Source: Deinococcus sp. AB2017081 (lineage in GTDB: Bacteria; Deinococcota; Deinococci; Deinococcales; Deinococcaceae). Taken from it: a DNA stretch of 64,000 nt. This document shows, one piece after another, positions 19,452-28,553 of the stretch. The notes below the pieces were generated by a model. That model ran no database searches, was not told the origin of the DNA, and worked only from the letters and a program-made list of their open reading frames with translations. Each line of letters begins with the position of its first letter. Within the stretch, counting starts at the first letter, position 1. The stretch is taken from NCBI RefSeq assembly GCF_034440735.1, contig NZ_CP140098.1, forward strand, positions 1,605,501 to 1,669,500, written 5' to 3'. A program made the translations under genes and the position numbers.

Positions 19452-21458
19452 TCAGCGCTGCTCGACCACGGGCCGGATCACGGTGGGCGGCGCGGGCGGC
19501 GTGGGCGCGTCGGCGGGCCTGGGGCTCACGCCCAGGTACGTCTCCAGCAGTTCCTGCACCAGCGGGCTCTTGGCGGTGAAGCCCTCGACGGCGCGGCCGA
19601 GCGACACGGCCTTGCTCAGCGCCTCGAACATGCCGCCCTCGCCGCCCACGAGGTCGATCTTCGCGCCGCGCAGGGCGCTGGCGATCACCTCGGCGTTCTC
19701 GCGGCTCACGGCCTTGTCGGTGTCCAGGGTCGCCAGGGCCTGCTCCAGGCTGGTCTGCAGCGCCATGCGGAACTCCTCGTGGCTGCGGGCCTCGGGGCTC
19801 ATGCGGCCCATCGCCTCGAACTTCGCGGTCAGGCCCTCGGCCTCGGCGCTCATCTTGCGGCCGGTGGCGCTCGCCTCGGCGCTGCCCAGGGCCTCGGTGG
19901 CGGCGGCGCGGGCGCTGCCCATCTTCGCCTCGCCGTCGGCCTCGGCGGCCAGACGCTCGGCGAGCACGCGGGCGTCGGCGCTGCCCTGCTTGTAGTTCGC
20001 CTCGGCCTTCACCTCGATCACGCGCGCCTCGGCCGTCCCGACCTTCTCCAGGGCGCTGGCGTTCGCCTCCTGCACGAGCGCGGCGGCCAGTCCCGGCGCG
20101 GCCTGCTCCACGCGCACCGCGTCCGCGAGGATCTTCTTCGCCTCCGCCTGCCTGGACGCGGCGTCGAACTCCGCCTGGGCCAGGGTGGTGAGTTCCACGG
20201 CGCGGTGCTTCGCGGCGGCCTCGGCGGCCTCCGCGGCCTTGATCTGCTGGATCAGCACCTCCTGCGCGGCGGCCTCGGCGTCCATGACGCGCACCTGCTT
20301 GGCGCGGTCGGCGGCGCTCACCTCGCGCACCTCGTTGATGCGTTCCTCCTCCTGCGCCACGGTCTTGTCGATCGAGATGCGCTCGCGCGTGATGTTTGCC
20401 ACGTCCATGACGCCCTGCTCGACGACCTTGTCGCGCTCGACCTCCTGCAGCTTGACCTCGCGGGCGGTCGTGACGGCCTCCAGCTGCGCGGCCCGCCGGA
20501 CCCGCTCGGCCTCGATGGCGATGGCGCGCAGGCGGTTCTGCTCCGCGATCTCCACCTGCCGCTGGCGTTCCTGCTCGCGGATCTGCACCTGCTCGGCCGT
20601 GGCGATGCGCGCCTGCTCGGACACCAGCCGCTGTTCCTCGCGCACCTTCTCGGTCTCGGCGTGCTCGCGCGCCTGGATGGTCTCGATCTCGCGCTTCTGG
20701 CGGGCCTCCGCCTCCGCCTGCTGGCGTTCCAGGGCCAGGGTGGACTCGCGCGTCTCGACGTTCTTCTTCGTCATGGCGAGGTGCTGGTTCTGCGTGAGCT
20801 CGTTCGTGACCACGTTCTGCTGCGCGGTGAGCTGCGTGATCTTGCGGATGCCCTCGGCGTCCATGATGTTGTTCTCGTCCAGCAGCGCCTTGGGCGTCTG
20901 CTCCAGGTAGTCGATGGCGACGTCCTCGAGCACGTAGCCGTTCAGGTCGCGGCCGATCACGCTGATCACGGCGTCGCGGAACTCCTCGCGCTTGTCGAAC
21001 AGCTCCGTGAACTCGAACTTCTTGCCCACGGTCTTCAGGGCCTCGCTGAACTTCGCGTTGAACAGCTCGTCCACGGCGGCGCGGTCGGACGCGCGGTTCG
21101 CGCCGATGGCCTTGGCGACCTTCAGGACGTCCTCGGTCGTCTCGTTCACGCGCAGGTAGTACGCGACCGTGATGTCCGCCCGGATGTTGTCCCGGCAGAT
21201 CAGGCCCTCCTTGCCGCGCCGGTCGACCTGCAGTGTGATCAGGCTGATGCGCATGCTCTCGGCCTTGTACAGCACGGGAATGACCAGCGCGCCCGTGAAG
21301 CGCACCTTGGGCGTGGCGCTCAGGTCGTTCACGATCAGCGCGGTGCCCTGCTCGACCTTCACGTAGAACGCGCGCACGAGGCCGATCACGCCCAGCAGCA
21401 CCACCAGCAGCACCGCGAGGCCGATCACGAAGGGCAGGACGAGGGACAGGTCAGGCAT
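19452..21458 (-). CDS. Flotillin / YqiK-type SPFH-domain membrane scaffold
   Basis: 668 residues. One N-terminal membrane segment (LSLVLPFVIGLAVLLVVLLG) is followed by an SPFH domain (residues about 30-200) and a long Glu/Ala-rich coiled coil (about 220-500), the standard flotillin plan; the C-terminal tail is Pro-rich. Flotillins oligomerise under the membrane and organise lipid microdomains. The ATG at 21458 has AAGGAG at good spacing. It lies 23 bases after the NfeD-like gene, the usual flotillin partner, and precedes the giant ATPase. Confidence 0.93.
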   Translation of the reverse strand: MPDLSLVLPFVIGLAVLLVVLLGVIGLVRAFYVKVEQGTALIVNDLSATPKVRFTGALVIPVLYKAESMRISLITLQVDRRGKEGLICRDNIRADITVAYYLRVNETTEDVLKVAKAIGANRASDRAAVDELFNAKFSEALKTVGKKFEFTELFDKREEFRDAVISVIGRDLNGYVLEDVAIDYLEQTPKALLDENNIMDAEGIRKITQLTAQQNVVTNELTQNQHLAMTKKNVETRESTLALERQQAEAEARQKREIETIQAREHAETEKVREEQRLVSEQARIATAEQVQIREQERQRQVEIAEQNRLRAIAIEAERVRRAAQLEAVTTAREVKLQEVERDKVVEQGVMDVANITRERISIDKTVAQEEERINEVREVSAADRAKQVRVMDAEAAAQEVLIQQIKAAEAAEAAAKHRAVELTTLAQAEFDAASRQAEAKKILADAVRVEQAAPGLAAALVQEANASALEKVGTAEARVIEVKAEANYKQGSADARVLAERLAAEADGEAKMGSARAAATEALGSAEASATGRKMSAEAEGLTAKFEAMGRMSPEARSHEEFRMALQTSLEQALATLDTDKAVSRENAEVIASALRGAKIDLVGGEGGMFEALSKAVSLGRAVEGFTAKSPLVQELLETYLGVSPRPADAPTPPAPPTVIRPVVEQR

Positions 21459-21481
21459 GGCAGCTCCTTGCAGGGGTGGGC

Positions 21482-22081
21482 TCAGGCGTCGAAACGGTCT
21501 TCGGAGGTCACGGCGTAGGTGTTCGTGGCGCGGTCGTGCGACAGGATCACGATCCGGTCGCCGCGCCGGGGGCGGTCCGGCGGCTGCGCGCGCACCTCCA
21601 GGATCAGGCCGGCCCCACCGTCCTCGACGGCCGCGCGGCCCGACGTCTCGTCCACGTGCGGCGAGGTCACGGTGCCCACCCGGCCCGCGAGTGGCCGCGC
21701 CGCCGGGGGGCTCACGCGGGCGGCCACGGCGCGCAGGGGCCGCAGCAGCGCGCGGGTCACGGCGGTCGCCACGGCCAGCGAGCCGAGCAGCACCGCGAGC
21801 CCCACGAGCGCCCGCGCGCTGCCGGACACGGCCGGCAGCAGCAGCAGGTGCGCGAAGTAGCTCGCCAGCCACCCGGACAGCGTCAGGGCGGTCAGCACGA
21901 CCGACGCGGGCACGCCGCCCAGCCCGGCGCGGGCCAGCACGCCGGCGTCCTCCACGCCGCCGTCGTCGCCGGAGTGCAGCAGTCCGGCCGCGGTCAGGGC
22001 CCAGTACGCGCCGCACGCGGCGAGCAGCACGCTCCACAGCACGGTGGGGAAGGTCAGGACGGTGGTCAGGAAGGCGCTCAC
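21482..22081 (-). CDS. NfeD/YqiJ-like OB-fold membrane protein
   Basis: 199 residues with about three membrane segments (FPTVLWSVLLAACGAYWAL; VVLTALTLSGWLASYFAHLLL; ALVGLAVLLGSLAVATAV) and a C-terminal soluble OB-like domain (RVGTVTSPHVDETSGRAAV onward). This is the YqiJ/YuaF form of NfeD that partners flotillin. The GTG at 22081 is proposed: it overlaps the stop of a 16-codon upstream ORF as GTGA and has no Shine-Dalgarno sequence of its own, so reinitiation is likely. The frame is open to 22231, but that longer N terminus looks non-coding. Confidence 0.75.
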   Translation of the reverse strand: MSAFLTTVLTFPTVLWSVLLAACGAYWALTAAGLLHSGDDGGVEDAGVLARAGLGGVPASVVLTALTLSGWLASYFAHLLLLPAVSGSARALVGLAVLLGSLAVATAVTRALLRPLRAVAARVSPPAARPLAGRVGTVTSPHVDETSGRAAVEDGGAGLILEVRAQPPDRPRRGDRIVILSHDRATNTYAVTSEDRFDA

Positions 22082-22128
22082 GGGTGCCGTCCGCGCGTGG
22101 ACGGTGGGGTGATATGGTCGGCCTGCAC
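22078..22128 (-). CDS. Upstream leader ORF (16 aa) of the nfeD-flotillin operon
   Basis: A GTG start at 22128 has a very good ribosome site, GGAGGA seven bases upstream. It encodes only 16 residues (MQADHITPPSTRGRHP) and stops at a TGA that shares bases with the NfeD-like GTG start. The peptide shows no run of a regulatory amino acid. It most likely serves to load ribosomes for translational coupling. A TATAGT (reverse strand, just before 22150) could be the -10 box. Confidence 0.5.
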   Translation of the reverse strand: MQADHITPPSTRGRHP

Positions 22129-22385
22129 GATAAATTCCTCCACTGGCACTCGGGTCACTATAGACAGACGTCGGGGCCTGGCGAGGCGCATCTGCGCGCC
22201 ACCCGCCCGGCGTCCTCCGCTCAGGGATCACCCTACGATCCGGATTCTTTCGCTCCTCTCACGCGCGTCCGAGGTCACGGACCCGGACGCGCATGACCCG
22301 GATACGCCGCCATCTCGCCGAAGGTTGCGCCTGCACCATGCGAGCCGTCCGCACCCACCGGAGGCCCGCCGCGTATCCTGCCCGT

Positions 22386-22712
22386 ATGGCCCGGAAACGT
22401 GGAGAGGACAGCTGGTATGCGGAACCCAAGCCCCCGGAGGTCTGCGTGCTGTGCGGCCGCGAGGCCCCGAACCTCACCGACCACCACCTCGTGCCCAAGT
22501 CGCAGGGCCGCCGCCAGGGCGTGAAACTGGGCGAGATTCCCACCGTGAAGATGTGCCCGGCATGCCAGGGCTACCTGAGCAAGACGTTCAGCAATTCAGA
22601 ACTGGCGAACGAGCTGAACACCGTCGAGGCCATCCTGGCGCGCGAGGAGGTGCAGAAGTTCGTGAAGTGGGTGCAGAAGCAGCCCATGACCAAGGGCGTG
22701 CGGGTGCACTGA
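22386..22712 (+). CDS. Small zinc-finger/HNH-like protein (108 aa)
   Basis: Contains CVLCGREAPNLTDHHLVPKS and CPACQGYL: two CxxC pairs around a DHHLVPKS segment, the treble-clef layout of HNH endonucleases and related zinc proteins. Whether it cuts DNA is uncertain because the third HNH histidine is not obvious. The ATG at 22386 follows TATCCT by six bases and lacks a ribosome site (leaderless); an upstream in-frame ATG at 22293 is less likely. The next gene starts one base after its stop. Confidence 0.75.
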   Translation: MARKRGEDSWYAEPKPPEVCVLCGREAPNLTDHHLVPKSQGRRQGVKLGEIPTVKMCPACQGYLSKTFSNSELANELNTVEAILAREEVQKFVKWVQKQPMTKGVRVH

Positions 22713-22713
22713 C

Positions 22714-23400
22714 ATGGGCCGTATGGAACGGTTCTCGCGCTACGAGTTCGCGCCGTGGCCGGATGACGCCCTGAGTGCCGCCGTGAACGCCCTTGCCCGG
22801 CCGATGGTCACGCGGCTGGAGCAGCGGTGGACGGACTCCCCGGCCCTGACAGTAGAGCTGTCTGACATGGATGCCCCGGAAGATGGGCGGCCGGTCGTGC
22901 GGCTGGAGTGGGATTCCTTCCAGGGTCAGATCTTCGCGCTGGAGGTCTTCGACGAGTTCTACAGCGGGCCGTACGCCCACGCCTATGCGTGGCGGCCGGG
23001 CACCGAACGCCGCTTCCTGCACGAGGTCGTGAACTTCCCGAACCCGTGGATAGAGGAGATCCTGGACGACAACCCGGCGGTGGGGGCGTTTCCGCCGTAT
23101 GGCCCGCCCGTCGCGTCGCGGCCGGAGCCGCTGTCCGACAACCCGTCGTGGCCGGAGCCCACCGGTCGCTACTACCGGCCAGAGGATCAGGTCTCCGGTG
23201 GTCTGGATGTGGTGATCTCCTGGCCGGACGGCGAGGAGCCCGATCTGGACACCCTTCAAGCCCAGGCCCGCGAGATGCGCGAGCAGTGGGAGGCAGAACT
23301 GCGCAGCCGCCCCCGCTACCGCCACCTGTTCATCGCCTCCGACAGCGGCATGGTCGAGGTGCTGTGCGCCGGACTGCCGACGTGGACGCGGGTGGAGTGA
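22714..23400 (+). CDS. Uncharacterised acidic protein (228 aa)
   Basis: No family recognised. Soluble, acidic and rich in Trp and Pro, with motifs such as DEFYSGPYAHAYAWRPG and PTGRYYRPEDQV; no signal peptide. A second possible start is at 22723. It begins one base after the HNH-like gene and is probably co-translated with it, which would fit a nuclease-immunity or accessory pair, but no immunity-protein family could be identified. Confidence 0.6.
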   Translation: MGRMERFSRYEFAPWPDDALSAAVNALARPMVTRLEQRWTDSPALTVELSDMDAPEDGRPVVRLEWDSFQGQIFALEVFDEFYSGPYAHAYAWRPGTERRFLHEVVNFPNPWIEEILDDNPAVGAFPPYGPPVASRPEPLSDNPSWPEPTGRYYRPEDQVSGGLDVVISWPDGEEPDLDTLQAQAREMREQWEAELRSRPRYRHLFIASDSGMVEVLCAGLPTWTRVE

Positions 23401-23467
23401 CGGGGCTGGGCACCGGCTGACCGCTCCACGATGTGCCGTCAGCGGTGAGCTGGACGACCAGTCTGCT

Positions 23468-23761
23468 TTACGGCAGAACCTGCCGGAAGTGCTCGACGGT
23501 CGGGAAGGGGTCGTAGAAGTGGTGGAGCAGCGCCCGCCATTCCTGATACCCGGCGCTGCCCCGGAAGCCGACGGTGTGATCCTCCAGCGTGTCCCACCAC
23601 ACCAGCAGCACGTACTTGTGGTCGTCCTCGACGCACTGCTGAAGCTCGTGACGCACGTAGCCCTTCATGCTGGCGATGATGTGCTGAGCGTGGGCAAAGG
23701 CGGCCTCGAAGTCGGCAGTCTGGCCGGGGCGGACGTTGAGCATGGCGATTTCGAGGATCAT
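23468..23761 (-). CDS. Antibiotic biosynthesis monooxygenase (ABM) domain protein
   Basis: 97 residues forming one ferredoxin-like ABM domain: ILEIAMLNVRPGQTADFEAAF, then MKGYVRHELQQCVEDDHKYVLLVWWDTLEDH and a C-terminal FYDPFPTVEHF. Members act as small cofactor-free monooxygenases or bind small ligands; the substrate is unknown. The ATG at 23761 is preferred because AGGAG sits five bases upstream. It starts two bases after the methyltransferase stop, so the two form an operon. Confidence 0.85.
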   Translation of the reverse strand: MILEIAMLNVRPGQTADFEAAFAHAQHIIASMKGYVRHELQQCVEDDHKYVLLVWWDTLEDHTVGFRGSAGYQEWRALLHHFYDPFPTVEHFRQVLP

Positions 23762-23763
23762 GG

Positions 23764-24279
23764 TCACTCCTTTCGGATTCGGGTACAGAGCATCAGCCCC
23801 GTGGCGTCGTCGAGGAACGCGCAGTGCAGGTCGGTGAGGGAGTTCAGGTCAGCCCGGAGCGCGTCCACCTTCTCTTGGTGTCCGTCGGGCCAGTTCGCCT
23901 GGGGCAACAGATCGTCGATAACGTAGATCCCGCCCGGTGCCAGTAGACTCAGCGTCTCATCCAGCGTCCAGAACTTGCCGGGCCACGTGTCCGCGAAGAT
24001 CAGATCGTCGTGCTGCCCCTGGTGGGCGTGAAGCCAGTCCGTGCCGTCCTGCACGGTGAACGTCACACGTGGGTCAGTGCCCAGCAGGTTCCGGGCGGCG
24101 CGATCCATCCCGGCGAGCAGGTGCGCCGTGCCGAAGCCCACGCCCGTGCCCAGTTCGAGCATTCGTCCGGCTGGCTTGCTGGCCGCCAGCGTCCGGAGGA
24201 TGGCGCTGGTGGCAGCGTCGCCACTGGCATCGAAGCCGAGCCGGGCGGCAGTGTGCCGGAATGGCGCGGTGTCGATCAT
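23764..24279 (-). CDS. SAM-dependent O-methyltransferase-like protein
   Basis: 171 residues with the class I SAM-binding motif MLELGTGVGFGTAHLL, then DLIFADTWPGK (motif II) and LLAPGGIYVIDDLLPQANW (motif III). The D/DD acidic residues fit the O-methyltransferase family 3 layout, although it is shorter than the usual 200-220 residues. The acceptor is unknown. Start supported by AAGGAGG upstream. It is followed by the ABM gene in the same transcript. Confidence 0.82.
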   Translation of the reverse strand: MIDTAPFRHTAARLGFDASGDAATSAILRTLAASKPAGRMLELGTGVGFGTAHLLAGMDRAARNLLGTDPRVTFTVQDGTDWLHAHQGQHDDLIFADTWPGKFWTLDETLSLLAPGGIYVIDDLLPQANWPDGHQEKVDALRADLNSLTDLHCAFLDDATGLMLCTRIRKE

Positions 24280-24303
24280 CGTCTACGTCCTCCTTCAATG
24301 GAG

Positions 24304-24330
24304 ATGGGCGGGAACCTGTGCCCCGCCCAT
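24304..24330 (-). terminator. Hairpin after leuA
   Basis: A perfect 9-bp inverted repeat (24304-24312 with 24322-24330, arm ATGGGCGGG, 9-base loop) about 40 bases beyond the leuA stop and before the methyltransferase start. It probably ends leuA transcription, although no long T run follows. Confidence 0.5.
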
Positions 24331-24368
24331 GCACCATCAGCCGCGCCGCGGCGACCGATCCTCCATCC

Positions 24369-25937
24369 TCAGATCCGCCCCGGCGCGAAGTCGCCCTGCC
24401 GCCGCTCGGCCCCCATGCCGGCCACGATCATGTTCTGGATGCGCACCCACGCGCGGGCGCTGGCCTCGACGACGTCGGTGGCGACGCCGGTGCCGTGGAG
24501 AAGCGTCTCCCCGTGCCGGGCGCTGATGCTGACCTCGCCGAGGGCGTCCCCGCCGCTGGTGACGGCCTGGATGCGGTACGTCTCCAGGGTGGGGGTCAGG
24601 CCCGTGATCTTGTTGATGGCCTGGAACGCGGCCTCGACGGGGCCGTCGCCGTGCGCGGTGGCGTCCACGGGGCCGTCCGGGGTCTCCAGGCGCACGAACG
24701 CGACGGGGGTCATGTTCATGCCGGACGTGATCTGGAAGCCGTCCAGGGTGAAGGTCTGTGGGACGTCGCTGCGGGCGTCGACCAGGGCGCGCAGGTCGTC
24801 GGCGTAGATCTGGCCCTTGCGGTCGGCCATGTCCTTGAAGCGCGCGAACAGGGACTGCACCTTGTCGTCGGGCATGTCGGCGTAGCCCAGGTCGGTCAGG
24901 GCCTTGCGGAATGCGGCGCGGCCGGAGTGCTTGCCCATGACCAGCACGGCGGCCTCGCGGCCGACCATCTCGGCGTTCATGATCTCGTACGTCTCGCGGG
25001 CCTTAATCACGCCGTCCTGGTGGATGCCGGACTCGTGCGCGAAGGCGTTGTCGCCGACGATGGCCTTGTTCGGCTGCACCGGCATGCCGCTCAGGCGGGA
25101 GATCATGCGGCTGGCGCGGTAGATCTCGCGGGTGCGGATGCCGGTCTCGAAGCCGTACACGTCCCGGCGGGTGTGGAACGCCATGACGATCTCCTCCAGG
25201 CTGGCGTTCCCGGCGCGCTCGCCGATGCCGTTCACGGTGCACTCGATCTGCCGCGCACCGCCCTCGGCGGCGGCGATGGAGTTCGCGACCGCCATGCCCA
25301 AGTCGTCGTGGCAGTGGCTCGACAGGATCACGTGGGCGGGCAGTTCGCCCTTCAGGTAGGCGAACAGCTCGCGCATCTCCTTCGGGGTGGTGTAGCCCAC
25401 GGTGTCCGGCACGTTGATGGTCGTCGCGCCGGCCTCCACGGCGGCCTTGAAGATCCGCACCAGGAAGGCCCACTCGCTGCGGGTGGCGTCCTCGGCGCTG
25501 AATTCCACGTCGTCGACGAAGGTGCGGGCGTACTGCACGGCCTGCACGGCGCGCTCCACCACGGCGTCGGGCTCCAGGTTCAGCTTCTTCTGCATGTGGA
25601 TGGGGCTCGTGGCGATGAACGTGTGGATGCGCGGCTTTTCGGCGGCCTCCACGGCCTTCGCGGCGGCCTCGATGTCCGGGCGGCCCGCCCGCGCCAGCCC
25701 GGCGATGATCGGCCCGCGCACCTCGCGCGCGATGCGGCTCACGCCCTCCAGATCACCGGGCGACGCGATGGGGAAGCCCGCCTCGATGACGTCCACGCCC
25801 AGCCGCGCCAGCTGGTGCGCGATCTCCAGTTTCTGCGTGTGGTTCAGCGCCACGCCGGGTGACTGCTCGCCGTCGCGCAGGGTCGTGTCGAAGATGCGGA
25901 TGCGTTCGGCTTGGGCAGGCGTGTCTTGCTGGGTCAT
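24369..25937 (-). CDS. leuA: 2-isopropylmalate synthase
   Basis: First committed step of leucine synthesis: acetyl-CoA plus 2-ketoisovalerate gives 2-isopropylmalate. The 522 residues include the TIM-barrel catalytic domain with [24 protein letters not shown] (metal ligands) and NGIGERAGN, and a C-terminal LeuA regulatory domain from about residue 390 ([21 protein letters not shown]) that normally binds leucine for feedback inhibition. Start at 25937 with AGGAG upstream. Expression is predicted to be controlled by a leucine leader-peptide attenuator directly upstream. Confidence 0.97.
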   Translation of the reverse strand: MTQQDTPAQAERIRIFDTTLRDGEQSPGVALNHTQKLEIAHQLARLGVDVIEAGFPIASPGDLEGVSRIAREVRGPIIAGLARAGRPDIEAAAKAVEAAEKPRIHTFIATSPIHMQKKLNLEPDAVVERAVQAVQYARTFVDDVEFSAEDATRSEWAFLVRIFKAAVEAGATTINVPDTVGYTTPKEMRELFAYLKGELPAHVILSSHCHDDLGMAVANSIAAAEGGARQIECTVNGIGERAGNASLEEIVMAFHTRRDVYGFETGIRTREIYRASRMISRLSGMPVQPNKAIVGDNAFAHESGIHQDGVIKARETYEIMNAEMVGREAAVLVMGKHSGRAAFRKALTDLGYADMPDDKVQSLFARFKDMADRKGQIYADDLRALVDARSDVPQTFTLDGFQITSGMNMTPVAFVRLETPDGPVDATAHGDGPVEAAFQAINKITGLTPTLETYRIQAVTSGGDALGEVSISARHGETLLHGTGVATDVVEASARAWVRIQNMIVAGMGAERRQGDFAPGRI

Positions 25938-25965
25938 GGTGGGCTCCTGTGCGGGGTGAGGGCGG

Positions 25966-25999
25966 CAAACGAAAAGCCCCGGAGGGGGCTCCTCCGGGG
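25966..25999 (-). terminator. leuA attenuator terminator
   Basis: Reading the reverse strand, stem CCCCGGAGG (25991-25999) pairs with CCTCCGGGG (25977-25985) around a 5-base loop, followed by CTTTTCGTTT. It stands 30 bases before leuA and after the leucine leader peptide. The 5' arm can instead pair with CCTCCGG inside the leader ORF (26034-26040), a mutually exclusive antiterminator. Confidence 0.8.
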
Positions 26000-26025
26000 G
26001 GTTCAGACCATGCGCTCCTGGCCGT

Positions 26026-26073
26026 TCACTCCACCGGAGGACGGGTAAGAAGAAGCAGGCCGAAACTGGACAT
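26026..26073 (-). CDS. leuL: leuA leader peptide ([15 protein letters not shown])
   Basis: A 15-residue ORF with four consecutive leucine codons (CTG CTT CTT CTT) between the promoter and the attenuator hairpin. In ribosome-mediated attenuation, shortage of charged Leu-tRNA stalls the ribosome here; the downstream leader RNA then folds into the antiterminator and leuA is transcribed. The ATG lies six bases after the -10 box and has no Shine-Dalgarno sequence, so the leader peptide itself is predicted to be read from a leaderless mRNA. Confidence 0.85.
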   Translation of the reverse strand: MSSFGLLLLTRPPVE

Positions 26074-26079
26074 GCGCCC

Positions 26080-26109
26080 AGGGTAAGCGCGGGAGGGGGC
26101 TCAGTGCAA
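26080..26109 (-). promoter_or_regulatory. leuA promoter
   Basis: On the reverse strand TTGCAC (-35, 26104-26109), an 18-base spacer and TACCCT (-10, 26080-26085) lie directly before the leucine leader peptide. Spacing and match fit a vegetative sigma factor. Confidence 0.75.
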
Positions 26110-26116
26110 GGGTCGT

Positions 26117-28444
26117 CTAGCGGATCAGGGCGCGGAAGCACACGCTGCCCGTGGTGCCCGGGGTCAGCGTGCCGTGGTTCAGCGTGATCTGCTGGGCGCT
26201 CAGCGTGCCGGCATCGGCATCGGCGGCCGAGGTCAGGGTGGTGGTGGCCGCGTTCACGGTCAGCTGCAGGCCCAGGCCGGGGCCGTAGGCGTCGAGCACG
26301 GCCGTCGTGGCCGGATCCAGCGTGTCCTGTACGACAAAGTCCAGGGCGGTTCCGCCGGTGTTGCTGAAGCTCACGCAGTACTCCAGCGTCTCTCCCGGAC
26401 GGGCGGTCGCCAGCGTGCCGGCAGCCGAGCCGGTCGTGACGTTGCGGACGCGCTTGGTCAGGGTCACGGCAGGCGGCAGCGCGACCACCTGCACGCTGTC
26501 CGAGTCCGCGTTGTTGCCGGTTGCAGACGTGCCCTCGCCGCCGCCGCTCACGCTGGCCACGTTGGCGAAGGTGCCGGCCGTAGCCGCCACGGCCGTCACG
26601 GTGATGTCCGGGTGGCTGGCACCCACAGCCAGGACGTCGCTGCGCGTGCAGGTGCGGGTGGCGAGCACGCACGTCCAGCCGCTGCCACTGATGGCCTGAA
26701 CCGTCAGGCCCGCAGGCGGCGTGTCCGTGACCGTGACGGTGCCGAAGGTGGGGGCCGCGCCGCCGTTCGAGATGCGCAGCGTGAAAGTGCCCGCCACGCC
26801 CGGCGTGAACGTGCCGGTGTGGAACTTGTCCACCGTGAGATCCGGCGTGGCCACCCGGATGGTCGCCGGCTGGTCGCCCGCTGCCACGGGATCGCTGTCA
26901 CTGGTGTCGCTCACGGTGGTGCCCAGGGTCTGCTGGCGGTAGGTCACGGTGCCGGAATTGCTGATCACCGTATCGCCGGTCGTGGCGGCGTTCACCGTGA
27001 CCCGGAAGATCAGGTGGGTCTCGGCGTTGGGAGCCAGGGTGCCGCCGGTGGTGGCGGTCGCCCCGGTGCCCAGCCGTGCCACCACCCGGTTGGTCGCCGT
27101 GTCGTACTCCGCCGGATCGTCGCCGCCCGCATCGGTCTTGGGGCCAGCGTTGATCAGGGTGAACCGGATCGACCCGGGGACGAAGGTGGTGTTGGCGGGG
27201 ATGGCGTCGGTCAGCACGGTGTTCACCGCGTTGTCGTTGCCCAGGTTCTTGACGGTCAGATCGTATTCCAGCACGTCGCCGGGCAGCAGCGCACCGCCGT
27301 TGACATCCATCACGGTCTTGGTCAGGGAATCCTTGATGTTCGGCACGAAGATCTCCGTGGCCAGCGTGATCACGCCCGGATTGATCACGTCACCGCTCGT
27401 GCCGATCACGCGCACCACCGCCGAGGTGCTGCCGTTCGGCAGCGGGGTGTTTGGTGTGAAGGTGTCGATGTCCATGCCCAGCGTGTTCGTGAAGTTGGGC
27501 GTGCGGCCCGCCGTGACGTTCGTGCCCGCGCCGGCCGTCCCCGTGGTCGTGGAGATCGACGAGTTGAACACGTCGTTCACGGGGTTCACGGTGTTCGACA
27601 CGGTGTTGAGCGCCGCCGTGGTCGGCCCGAACCGCAGGCTGCCCTGGGGTGTCGCTGACGCCCCCTCCGCCTGCCCGGCGTCGCCGTCCCACGCCACCAC
27701 ACCGATCGTGCTCTTCACGGTACCGATGCTGGGCGTGAGGAAGCCACTGACCGTGATGTCCAGCGGCGTCGCCGGAGTGCTGGCCTGGAGAAAGCCGTCG
27801 AACACCGCGAGGTTCCTGGTGGGCAGCGCCGCGTTCCGGTACGCCACGACCAGTGACCACCCGGCCCAGTTCGCGGCCCCGAGCGTGCTGGCAATGTTCC
27901 CGACGGTGTAGACCCCACTGCCCCCCGCCTGCACGAGTGCGGTCACGTTCGCGAAGGACTGGTAGGTGTTCCCGCCGATGACGCTGGTGCTACCGGCGGT
28001 GAGCGTGCTCAGCCCGGAGGGCGTGGCGAAGGTGACGGTGGCGCGGTTCGTGGCGCTGGTGCTGATCCCGCTCCAGTACAGCCCGGCGAACAGGACGCTG
28101 CTCCCGCTGCCCAGGCTCAGGGTCGCGGAGCTGGAATTGGTCGTGGCCGCGTTGCTGTCGGAGTCCACCGGGATCATGTACACGCCGTTGTTGGTGGCCG
28201 TCTGGTTTCCGGCCGTGCGGGCGGAGTTGCACGTGCTGATCTGTGCGGACGTGGCCTGCGCCGTCGACAGCGAGCAGTGATAGTTGACGTTGCCGATCAG
28301 GACGATGTCGCCGTTGGTGGCCGTGTTCGTGTACCGCGCGCTGAAGTTCGTCTGTGCGCCGGCCCACGTCAGGCAGACGCTGACCAGCGCCACCAGCCTC
28401 AGCAGGAGCGGTCGGAACGTCTGTGGCAGAACAAGTGGTCGCAT
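26117..28444 (-). CDS. DUF11-repeat secreted surface protein, copy 1
   Basis: 775 residues with a signal peptide ([17 protein letters not shown]). Residues about 30-330 are a conserved beta-rich Asn/Thr/Ser-rich domain ([24 protein letters not shown]). At least three DUF11 'conserved repeat' domains follow ([52 protein letters not shown]). DUF11 proteins are exported surface or adhesin-like proteins with Ig-type folds. No sortase motif or membrane anchor is visible. Start at 28444 with AGGA upstream. It is a close tandem paralogue of the next gene. Confidence 0.85.
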   Translation of the reverse strand: MRPLVLPQTFRPLLLRLVALVSVCLTWAGAQTNFSARYTNTATNGDIVLIGNVNYHCSLSTAQATSAQISTCNSARTAGNQTATNNGVYMIPVDSDSNAATTNSSSATLSLGSGSSVLFAGLYWSGISTSATNRATVTFATPSGLSTLTAGSTSVIGGNTYQSFANVTALVQAGGSGVYTVGNIASTLGAANWAGWSLVVAYRNAALPTRNLAVFDGFLQASTPATPLDITVSGFLTPSIGTVKSTIGVVAWDGDAGQAEGASATPQGSLRFGPTTAALNTVSNTVNPVNDVFNSSISTTTGTAGAGTNVTAGRTPNFTNTLGMDIDTFTPNTPLPNGSTSAVVRVIGTSGDVINPGVITLATEIFVPNIKDSLTKTVMDVNGGALLPGDVLEYDLTVKNLGNDNAVNTVLTDAIPANTTFVPGSIRFTLINAGPKTDAGGDDPAEYDTATNRVVARLGTGATATTGGTLAPNAETHLIFRVTVNAATTGDTVISNSGTVTYRQQTLGTTVSDTSDSDPVAAGDQPATIRVATPDLTVDKFHTGTFTPGVAGTFTLRISNGGAAPTFGTVTVTDTPPAGLTVQAISGSGWTCVLATRTCTRSDVLAVGASHPDITVTAVAATAGTFANVASVSGGGEGTSATGNNADSDSVQVVALPPAVTLTKRVRNVTTGSAAGTLATARPGETLEYCVSFSNTGGTALDFVVQDTLDPATTAVLDAYGPGLGLQLTVNAATTTLTSAADADAGTLSAQQITLNHGTLTPGTTGSVCFRALIR

Positions 28445-28553
28445 CCTGTTCCTGCATCTTAATCATGAGTCCACCGTGCCTTCAGCAGGTTTCTCATGTG
28501 ATAGGGGGGGTGCGGTGGGGGGTGCGGATTCTGCACCGGATGGTGCGGTGGCG

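Noticed and set aside
15638..19579. 1313-codon open frame antisense to the giant ATPase
   Set aside because: Gln/Ala/Arg-rich low-complexity translation with no motif; explained by G+C bias in the real gene.
28444..28553. Frameshifted continuation joining the two DUF11 genes
   Set aside because: Both genes have intact starts, signal peptides and stops; the gap is ordinary intergenic DNA.
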